NCBI RefSeq assembly: GCF_028769735.1
Contig: NC_088170.1
Span: forward strand, 48,579,585 to 48,643,584
DNA length: 64,000 nucleotides
Source of the DNA: Zonotrichia leucophrys gambelii
Taxonomy: Eukaryota; Chordata; Aves; Passeriformes; Passerellidae
Direction: 5' to 3'
Shown here piece by piece: positions 54,246 to 64,000 of the stretch; the stretch's first letter is position 1; every line of letters begins with the position of its first letter. Both the position numbers and the translations under genes were made by a program. The notes under the pieces are model-generated. The model was not told the origin of the DNA and made no database searches. It saw only the letters and a program-made list of their open reading frames with translations.

Positions 54246-57200
54246 GTGTAGATAAATTCAGGAGACTTCAGCTATTTTTGAGTTCACACAATATTATTCC
54301 AATATCATTAGAGCTGTGTTAAAATTTTCAGTCTTCTTTTAAATTTGATTATTGAGCTTAAACTGACTTCACATTCAAATCTGAATATTATCACTTTCCA
54401 TGACTGTAAAGCATATTTCTCTTTGACTGTAAGTGAAGACGGTTTCTCATTATTGTCTGGTGTGAGTTAGTAAACCAAAAGGGAACTGCAAAAAATTTGT
54501 GAAGCTAACAGGAATTCTCTGTATCCATACTGATTCCTTAAATCTTGAGAGCATCTTATGAACAAAAGTGTATTCCCTGCTGCAGACTTCTACCATGTAA
54601 TGTTTAGCATGGTGTATTACAACTGTGAATACAACCTGTATTCTAGAAGCGAAAATAGAGATTGTAGTAATTATGTGAGGCCAATATCAGGTGTCTCTCT
54701 GAGGAACTGAATGGATCACATAAATAATTCTGCAATAACATGTTTTTCCCATCTAAGATACATGCCAGTGCAATGTGCACCAAAATTTGTTCTGCTTTTA
54801 ATGACATGATGAACAGTGAAAGTGTACATGCCAGTAGTCCCTGCAGAAAAGGCTTTAAAGCCCAGTGCATATTGCAGCACAGCAGCTATATATGATCTAC
54901 TGGATGGCAGCCAAGAGGAACTTGGAGGAAATGGTAAAACATGTGCTTTACAGTAGTTCAGTGAAAGTTGTCTTCTTTGTAGGAAGATAAACATTTTCAA
55001 TTATGTTGGTAGCTGTAAGAGTTTAACATGGGCCCCAGTGGTAGGATTTTGTGCCAGGGCTTGGTGCAATAGAGATGTTCCTATTTTATAAAATGTTGTT
55101 CCTTTCTCCCGCTTCACCAGCACTAAGGGCTGGAGCTTTTTCCAAGTTGAAACATTAGCAATTTACATAGCAATAAATGTGAAAAAGCCCCTGAGATTTA
55201 AATCTCAGTTGATGCTGATTCTGTAATAAAAGCATAGAAACATTTCTAAAAGGCAATTTCTTCACTTGATTTCCTCTTCTGTAACTGCATTGCAGTGATG
55301 GCTTTACCAATTATATTCATTGTGACCTTTATTGTCATATTCACTGAAAAAATCTTTTCTTCTCTTGTATTTTTCTTTATAATTGTTTTTATCTTCTTGT
55401 TATTGTTATACATAACACTGAATCATAAATTATGTTCTCTTCAGATTGACATAGATGAGTGCAATGTTGCTTGTGCTTTTCCCCATTCTGACATCCCTGT
55501 GTCATTTACCATCTTTTGGATGGAATGCCAGTTTTTATTGTTGCCTCCTCCTCTGAATTGTTTGTAGTAAGTAGACTGACAGGGACTGCAAGTTTATGAC
55601 CTGTTTTCTTAGAAGGGTCATGTGTGACCTACAAGATTCAGTGTTATCTGAGGATTTATAACATCTCTGTTGAGAACTGAATCAAGAATTTTAACTTCAG
55701 ACCAGTAATAACCAACTTGGTTTGATAAAGTAGAGCTTGGGTGTAGTGGATACCAGCAGAATTGCATTATACAGACAATTTGCAATTAGACATCAAAGAG
55801 AGAAGTGTTGCTGACAGAACAAATGAGGGAGAGTGGGAGGCATGCATGCTCAGTCTTCCTTCTAAAAATTGCACAAAAGTACAATGTGACCTGTTTCCAT
55901 AACTCAGCACAGTAAACTTGTGACTAGTATATTTGATTAATGCATTGCTTGTCACATTTGATGTGATATGCCAAGTTTTTCCCAGTTAGGTTCTTAATTT
56001 TTGACGATTTCTTAATTTCTGATGTTTGTACAGCCAAGAATATTGCCTTACAGAGTCCATTTATTTCTTCACAGAGTCTACCACTCTAGTTATTTATAAC
56101 AGAGATGCCTGAAAATGATGCATATAGTAGACACAAAGTGTAATCAAAGCCAAACACACACCTGAGCAATATGCAATAAGTAATATGGCTTATTATTGTT
56201 TGATGTATTTGTCCAGTCTTACCTGGATTCTGTTTGCATGTACTAAAGTAAAATGTCAGTAATGTCACTGGTTTGTTTATTATGGAAACTTGATGGTCCA
56301 TGGAAAAGAATAGTTATAGTTCCAAATCCACACATTTTTCAGAGCACACATAGTTAATATATTGTATGTATAGACACAACTAAAAATCTTTTAATATAAA
56401 TAGTTTTCAAATAAAAAGAATTCTAAGGCTATCCTGTGTCCTTGTAGTTTATGTGAAGGGATATCTTTTGACATTTTTGAAGATCGCTAAAGTAAAACTT
56501 AGATTTAGGTATATGGGTACCTAGAAGCAGTATATCTAAAGGTATTGATTTGTTGGGGTGTTTTTTTAGCAAAAAGAATGAATGTAGTATTTTGAAAGAA
56601 TGAACACAGTATTTTGGAAAATGTTCCTGTTAGGTCTTGTAGTCAAATAATCACTAATTTAATGAAGCTGAGGGAAATTTTTTTTCTTTTTGTAATACCA
56701 TCTCTGTTATCTATTGTATTTTGGATGTGGAAAGAAAATCAGGATTCTTGCTTCAGAGATAGAGTGACAAAAATACTCCTGAAGGCTGATGTTAAGAGAT
56801 TTTCAATAATGAACGGCAAGTAAACACAAAACCTCCTACATGTGGTGTCTGCCAATTCAGATGGCAAAAGAGAGGTTTGGGGTTTTTTGTTTCTAGTGTG
56901 TAAACTTCAGAGTAGTCCTTAATTTTGTGCTCCAAAGGCATTTTAAAATTAGCAGGGATTTTTCTTTCTGCTTATATACATTGGAAAGCCAAATATCACA
57001 ATCTTTCTCTAAGGCAAAAAATGAAATAAAGACTTTTTGCAAGCAAACATTAGTAGCCCATGTTTAAATATCATAGTACTTTGGGTGTTAAGGATGAGAG
57101 TAAGTATTTTTGTGGGCAGATGCATTGCTGAAAGTCCTGGTAATTGTGAACATGAAAACTTCTCCAGTTTCTGTTTCCTAATTTTTAAACTTTAAAGGTC

Positions 57201-57843
57201 TAGAACCCTGGCCTTGAAAAAAGTAGAAATCAACTATAAGTGATTTGTAAATCACAGCATGCAAATTGTATTACATGAAGAGCTGAGTTATGCCAACCTA
57301 TAAACACCAATGTCCAATAAATAATTAAGCAGAATTTTCACCTATGTTCTTAGCAATTTCTTGGTTACATCACATCACACTCATCTTCAGGAATATAACT
57401 AGAACAGAATAAGTCTATGCCATCTCTAATTTAGTTTTTTTTCCTGGTATTAGATCTGTTTCCTCCCTGGTGCCTAATTGCTGTTAGAATAAGAAGCCAT
57501 GATACATAATGAGGTATTGGAAAATAGCTCATCTGAGCTTTGCTAAAGATACTAATATTTATTGAAATATGCTTTATGTTTTCTAAATTATGTACAAGTA
57601 TCTTAGAAAGTACCTAGGCTCTGTACCACTGCATACAGAATAAGTTTTATCTTGTAGAAGTACCCATGAAGTTTGATAATGAATGCATTATTGCTCTAAG
57701 CACAATTTAAAAGGAAGATCCAAAAATAGCCTCCATATTCCCCTGGAGTGACAGCTTTAATATTCAACCCCTTTTTTTTCAACCTCACACTATTCTGTTC
57801 ATGCCACTGTTAATGCATGGGCTTTATGTCCTCTGAAAAACCA
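54246..57843. other. Intergenic, no gene recognised
   Basis: AT-rich. A hydrophobic open stretch at 55295-55567 (+) is T-rich low-complexity sequence and not supported as a gene. Confidence 0.45.
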
Positions 57844-57893
57844 ACAGCAGTGCTTTAAGTTTAGGGACACAGCAGTGCTTTAAGTTTAGGGAC
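57844..57893. repeat. Perfect 25-bp tandem duplication (two copies)
   Basis: The unit starting acagcagtgctttaagttta is repeated exactly once, at 57844-57868 and 57869-57893. Confidence 0.95.
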
Positions 57894-60800
57894 ACTTACC
57901 ATATACCATAAAATAAATCATTGGCCTTGTCATTTAAAATGACCTATTTTATGTTGGTTGAACAGTGGTGTTGGTGGAGCCCTGAAAACCCCTTAAATAT
58001 ATTTTTCCTTAATTTTATGCTTAGCACTTCAAATATAAAATAGCACTGAAAATATACTTTTCTATAACTCAACAGAAATAGGACTGATTTTGAGGAAGGT
58101 TTATATTCTCAGGGATCCACATCCTGTCATTTCAATTGCTTCCATGGGAAATGTGTTTCCAGAATGATGGTTTAAATGGTTGACAGCAAATTTTTTTTTT
58201 TTAAATGTAGACTAATTAGACAGTTCTTTGTCATAGATATTCAGCTTCTGTTCTCTACCGAGTGACATGCTTACAAGCATATTGCCCCACTTATAGTCTG
58301 GTGATAAAAAATGCTTTTAAAACAAATTACAAGTTTTGATATTTAGAAGATACTTCAATTCATCAAGGATTAATGTTACTTTAATTTCTTAGGGAAAACA
58401 TGAACTGTGTTCCCAGGCTGGGCTCTGATGGTTCTATTCACATGTATCAAGTGACTGTATGCTACAGTGATCTGTGGGTGGTTCTCAGTTGTTCTGAAAT
58501 AGAAACTACATTGCTGTATCTTCTTACTTTCCCTCTTCTGTGAGAAGTACAATAGGAAGTCAACAGCTGAACTGAAGTTTTCTTATTTTACTTGTGTTTT
58601 GCTGCATTTTAGGCCCACAAGGCCTCTCCAAACATGCGGTGCATTTCTGCTGAGAGGATGTTCTCTTGCTGAGTAATAGGCACCATGCTGCACTAAAGAG
58701 GTGTAACATTTGCCTAGCAGTAAAGAGCCATAGGCAGTTCCCAGGAACTGTGCTTTACTGACCTACAGAGTGGGCTCCAAGGCTAAATTAGGATCATACG
58801 GTTGGATGCTATGGATACCCTTTCCTAATACTTTTATTTCTGCATTCACAAATCTCATAGGAACTGGAACTCTCCTTTTGTCAGGGTACTACATAACAGT
58901 TTGTACATGCTGCAGCTCATTAGCAGTGAAAGAAAAATGGATAAAGGTACACAAGAACACAGGAAGTCAAGTTTGTACGTCAAGCCATGGCCAGGGCTAG
59001 TTTGATTCTTAATGCAGTGTATTGCCTGCTAAAGTGCCTTATACAGAACAATTTATATTTACAGAATTTAGGTTATGTGGTGAGACATTAGGGGTTGCAA
59101 TAAATTCTATTTTTTCCTTCCAGTATGTTAGCATTTTGTACAGGCTTAAAATCCTAAGATGGGCAATTTGGGGCCACTGAATGTAAGCCCTTATCTCCCA
59201 TCTTGAATACATTCCTTGTTCCCATAGAAGAATCAGTGAAATCTGTAAATATGTTTGTCAATAAAAAAAACCCACTAGGCTGAATTATTTGCCCTCTTTC
59301 TTTATTTTCCAGTCTATCTAGGCTGAGTTGTTATTAAATAGCATGTTTTTCAAGTTCTTAATCAAACTAAATCAGGATCTGAACTGAATATGCAAATGCA
59401 AGTCATGGGGAAAAATGTTCAGTTTGAGCCTGGATCTGAACATAACAATTCAATTCTTGCTTCCAGCCTGAAAAACAGCTGAAGTCATGCCCAGCTGATC
59501 TAAGGCAAGAGGATGAAGCTGCTTCCTTTCCACCCTCTTCCTTTCCCTCTCCTTCTACTGGATAAAGGACTTTATGATCCTTTATTTGCTCTCTCTTACC
59601 AACTGGCAAGAAAGATGGATTCAGACATAAGCAAAGTATGTGCTTCAATGGCCAACCTACATATGTCCTTAGTTTTAGCTTTTAATTTAGAAAATTGTAA
59701 ATGTATTACCTTTGAGTAAAATGTAGCATTAGAACCTCTGCATGTTAATGCAATATACCCATGGCTGAGGTTCTGACATTACAGAATAAGAGCTGTGTTG
59801 AACTTGAGGGCTTGTGGGACATGGATATTTTTGAAGTTTAACCTGACTTGTGTAGGGAATATCTGACAGTAGCTCACTAGTGGAGCTTTTAAGCAGCACT
59901 GCAGTTTTCTGTTTGTTTACTATCACCCCAGAGATCCCTTGCTTCTGTGCTTTCTACTCTTCAGCATGTTTTCTCTCTTTAATATGACCTGTCAAGTTTT
60001 CCTTTTTCTACTTCACTTTTACCATTTTTTGTGATTACTTTTTTGTGCTTTCTTTATAGGGTGATCCTTGTTTCTCCCTAATTTCTATGTCTTGACACAT
60101 ATGCCAGGAATAGTTCAATCAAATACTCACAGGGATCTATTTTCCTTTGAAATGTCCTTGGAAATCTTACCCTGCAAGTCCAGGAATGCTCACTTGTGTT
60201 CTGTATTTCAGCTGCCAGTCCCATGGAGATGTCTAAAGTACTATAGAGGATCTCAAATAGCACTAAATGCCTCTCTTTCAGGAACTGAATTGTACTTACC
60301 ATTTCTTTCTCATCCTGCTGTGAATTCACCGCTGTATTCTCCTCCTCTCCTAATCTTTCCCAATTTTTTCCATTTCCTACAGTTCCACCTTAAATTATCT
60401 CATCCTCTTCCTCAAAGCACTACTCCTAGCACAAGTGCTTCCCTCAGGACCTCATCTCAGACTTCTGCCAACAACAGTCTTTGTGCTAAGAACCATCATC
60501 TCCAACTTCCTCCTTTCTCAGACAGTCCCTCAGTAGTCATCACAGCTGTGTGCTCCCATCAAACTTCTGTCTCCATGCAACTGGAGACAAATATAGGACA
60601 GAGAAAGAAGATTAAGATTTTGTTCAAAGCACAGAGGAAGCTGAGATTTTGAAAAAAAAAATTAGTATGTGGAAAAACATGAGGAGGATGCTAAGTGAAA
60701 AAGTAATCTTTAGTTACACAGCCATACTCACTTGATAATTCTCTTTTGAAGTCTGACTGGAGGAAAGTGGATTCTTTAAGGAAATTCAGACAAGCAGCCT

Positions 60801-63649
60801 GAAATAGCATAGCCACAGGGGAATAGGAAGCAGACAACCAGTTGTTTGCTTTAGGAAGGAATGGAGGAGAATTAAAGACAATCAAGTTTGATACTGAGAA
60901 CAACAATCTAAAAACACATTGTGCCTCCTCTCCTCCAGGGATTAACTGCCCTTGGCTGATAACGAAAAAGAGGCCTGTAAATGTTTTAGACCTAAATGTA
61001 CACAGCACTTCTTTACACTTCAGGAGCACTGAGCAATCAATGAAATCTGCTAAATGCAGCTGTTGTCCATATTTAGCATGCATAAGGGGTCAATTCATAC
61101 AAGTAGAGTTATGGTTTCCACTGTGCTTAATGAATGAATGAATGAATTGCTAGTAATGGGCTGTTTCAGTCTAAAAAACCCCAAAAGATATTTTGTGATA
61201 TGCAATGCTGCTGGTAACAGGAACCAGATAATGTTCATGAGGAAAAGATTATGCATTTATTACCTTTTCCAACATTTCTTTCCTACAATGATGCTTTTGT
61301 GATTTTCTGTTCAGGTCAGTGCAACACTTCTGCATAGTCAAGGGAGGTGTTGAGGGGGAAATTTTAGCACAGACATTTGGGGGAAATAAATTTGAATCTC
61401 ACACAATTTTAATTGCCAGACTGGGCACACCCATGAAAAGTATGCAAAAGGAAAACTCATATGCCTTGAGGTTACATCTGGTTTTATGCAGTTTTCCAAC
61501 AAGTTTTGTTAGAAATTTTTAATAAGATTTGCCTGCAAGATGAGGACAGAAAGTTGTTAGGCCACAGCTGGGCCTTGTAATGAGCCTACAAAAGACTCAC
61601 TTGCACTGTGTCACAAACTCATAGCTCAGGGTGGATATTCCAATGCATTATTGCGAACAAAGCTAAAAATAATGCTGATAGTAGCTGTACTGAGGATGGT
61701 GTAAAAATTACTCATTTTTGGAAGCAAGAGGCACCTTGATTGCTTGGCCATAGTGTTCAACATCATCTGAGTCCAACTTGCTTACATAACTGAATGTTCT
61801 TTTTATTTGCAGTGACCAAGTTAGCAACCTGTGTATTAATTTCAAAATCTAGGGTAAATTTTATAACTGCTATGTTTGTTATGTGTTTTTATGGTATGAA
61901 ATATATGAGTCAATTAATAGCATAGTTGTTCACATCTCCCAGCCTGTTCTAAATCCTGCAATGTATACCTTTGTCATAATTAATTAAAAATGTAATTATT
62001 TCTTGGACTATATCATCATTATATAATAAAGAGAAATTTTTACTTGACTATAAAAGAGAAATTGAGATACTAGGTATAATCCGGAAAATTTTAATATAAC
62101 GCTTATTACTCTGCTTGGCAACGTGTTTCCAGCAGATAAATTTACATTGCATATACATAAATAATACTCTTCTAACTCATTCTTATGATCTTTTATTCTC
62201 TGCTCATATCCATAATAAAAGGAACAAGAAGTTAGGCTTTAAAAACTGTTTCACTAACTTTAAACTCTAATGCACATCAAAACTCATGAAAAGTTCCCAC
62301 TAACTTCAACACCATGTCCCTTCAGTCAGGTGGCCTTATACTTCAGGTAATTACTTTTCTTAGCAGAGCTTATTAGGGAGAATGAGGGTGTATATGCTGG
62401 GCTGGCTTCTGTGGAACTGGCTGCGGTGTTGATGCTCTCTACTGGCACAGTGGTTTGCACTGGTGCATGAATGCCCAAGCACAGAGGTGCCATTGGCTTT
62501 GTGCCAGTCATGGACTAACTCCACACAGAAATTTTTAAACAGAAACATACAATAAGAAAATTGTCTGATAATAATGGAAAGTTTCCATTTGCGGTCTGGT
62601 AGAAAGAAAATATGAAAAACCAACTGAAACATTTCACTGTCTAAATTATGTCTCTAAAGATTTTGTATGCTGATGTCCCTCCTGATTCTTCTGGCAGGCA
62701 GCTTATTTAAAAGCATTTGAGACTTTTTAATTCTTAGTTTATGGCAGCACTTGAGACAACAACCATAAGTAATTATGCTCACATACATGGATAAAGGCAA
62801 TTGCCAGTCCTATTAGTGTCAGACAGTGATGCACATTTGAAAGAAAGTGGTGCTTTAGTTCATCTCATTTATGCCACTGACAAACTGAGAAGTTAATGGT
62901 TCCTGGGAAGTATTATGAGGCCTACTAATTGAGAACTCTACCAAGCTTTAGATAATATTATTATTACTGTTGTTAGAATTAATTATAGTAGTAAAAACCA
63001 TAACAGCAGCCAGTCAGGAGGAATGCCTGTATGTGACTAAGCAGGGAATCATCGTTGCATCCCCCTCCAGAGCACCTGTGCTCATGCTGAATAAGAAACA
63101 ACATTTATTGCAAATGTCTTGTGGTTTGCAGGTCTTCTAACTCTAAAAGCTTTAGATTTCAGTTATAGAGATGCCCCTCAAACCTCTATTTTACCCCCAC
63201 CAACTTCTCTAATGCATCTGAGATATTTGAAAGAATTATCAGTAAAAGACACTTGACATGAGAAATGTACTGCTGCTACTACTACTACTGGCTAATTGAG
63301 ATACAAAATGAGACAGCCTGCTGACCTGAAGGAGGCAGAACTGATGCTCAGGTTCTTAACAATGCATCAAAAAGAAAGAAAATGAAGTTGCTAGAAAACA
63401 TTTTGTTATTTGGGGAGTGATAGGTTTTCTCTCCATCATGGCAGGGAAAGTATTTTCAAAAGGAAGAGGGAGCTATCAGTTTTGGGGTGTGGTAGGAACT
63501 CCAGGTGAAACCAGATCCAGACCTGGATCTCATGTTCTTACTAGCACTGTGCCCCCAGACTTTTTCTATACGTTCACTTCCTGGCTGAGGGAAGGCAGAA
63601 GAATCTCATAATTTTTCATGGACTTAAGACAAATTTTACTGGGGATTTT
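57894..63649. other. Intergenic, no gene recognised
   Basis: AT-rich. A tetranucleotide run (aatg) lies at about 61130-61146 and a short act-triplet run near 63275-63290. The 194-codon open stretch at 60068-60652 is not supported. Confidence 0.45.
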
Positions 63650-63803
63650 TTACAGATGTGGATGTGTGTCTGCATGTTTATCTGTCTGCATGTGGAACTT
63701 AGAGACATGGCTTAGCATTGGACTTGGCAGTGTTATGTTAACAGCTGGATTCAATGATCTTAGAAGTCTTTTCCTACCTAAAAGACTTTATGATTCTATT
63801 ATC
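63650..63803 (+). mobile_element. CR1 LINE 3' tail
   Basis: cttagagacatggcttagca, ttggacttggcagtgttatg, ttcaatgatcttagaagtct and a terminal tatgattctatta. Last 150 bp or so of a CR1; the rest is truncated. Confidence 0.88.
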
Positions 63804-64000
63804 TGTTTATCTTTGTTGTATTCCTGATTTTTTGCTATCTTGCATGAGCGCATCCATAGCAGTGATGAGGAAGATAGCTCTTCTGGGCTGGGAGCCAGAA
63901 ATCTTTTGGTACACAGTGTCTGCACTAACTTTTGAGGTGAGTTTCCATTAGGCAGAAGAACAAACAGCAGGAGGAGTCTTGCATTAATACCAGTGCACTG
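63804..64000. other. Right edge, nothing recognised
   Basis: No feature supported in the last 200 bases. Confidence 0.5.

Noticed and set aside
55295..55567. Very hydrophobic 90-codon frame resembling a membrane protein
   Set aside because: It arises from T-rich low-complexity DNA, since T-rich codons give Phe/Leu/Ile, and there is no family match.
60068..60652. 194-codon open frame on the plus strand
   Set aside because: Pyrimidine-rich, Ser/Pro/Leu-biased composition, no recognisable motif and no splice or promoter context. Chance is the simplest explanation.

Overview
The window is vertebrate nuclear DNA, almost certainly from a songbird (passerine). Coding sequence is split into short exons with GT-AG (once GC-AG) introns. 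The interspersed repeats are avian: CR1 LINE tails in both orientations, tRNA-Ile-derived SINE copies of the kind known from zebra finch, and endogenous-retrovirus LTRs resembling those common in passerine genomes. There are no prokaryotic features. All exons were found by eye and checked by reading frame and splice phase; no database search was possible.

Left third (1-17.5 kb): the 5' part of a minus-strand ANKRD26-type gene. It starts at 17227 in a CpG-rich first exon and runs off the left edge. Fourteen exons join in perfect phase into about 801 codons: a basic N-terminus, six ankyrin repeats, then low-complexity linkers with a 1,016-nt exon holding a very acidic Glu/Asp tract. The coiled-coil 3' half lies outside the window. 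Introns carry an antisense CR1, a sense CR1 tail and a SINE fragment.

Middle (23-35.3 kb): a second, compact minus-strand gene of the same family, placed tandemly upstream of the first. A CpG-rich first exon (34475-34710) is a recognisable paralogue of ANKRD26 exon 1 and ends in the same split codon. It joins in frame to coiled-coil exons and an ANKRD26-like C-terminus with a stop at 23228. The ankyrin exons are absent. The predicted protein is 592 aa. Its coiled coil has grown by tandem triplication of a roughly 2-kb genomic unit, each unit carrying a 176/94-nt (or 167/94-nt) exon pair. The 91-nt exon that begins the unit survives once and is decayed in the other two copies. A solo LTR sits in one unit only. 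This gene is the best candidate for something undescribed.

Between the genes (17.5-23 kb): a 45-bp perfect tandem duplication just upstream of the ANKRD26 promoter, a SINE, and an LTR whose 5' piece lies inverted relative to the rest.

Right half (35.3-64 kb): no protein-coding gene that I can support. It is AT-rich with CR1 tails, one complete antisense solo LTR (53416-53989), two weaker LTR-like pieces, a 5' half of tRNA-Phe followed by an A-tract, a perfect 13-bp hairpin, and small tandem duplications.

How the genes fit together: both belong to the ANKRD26/POTE/CCDC144-type family. The first encodes the ankyrin/acidic half typical of the parent. The second keeps only the N-terminal tag and C-terminal coiled coil, so it could bind coiled-coil partners of the parent without ankyrin contacts. 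That functional idea is inference.
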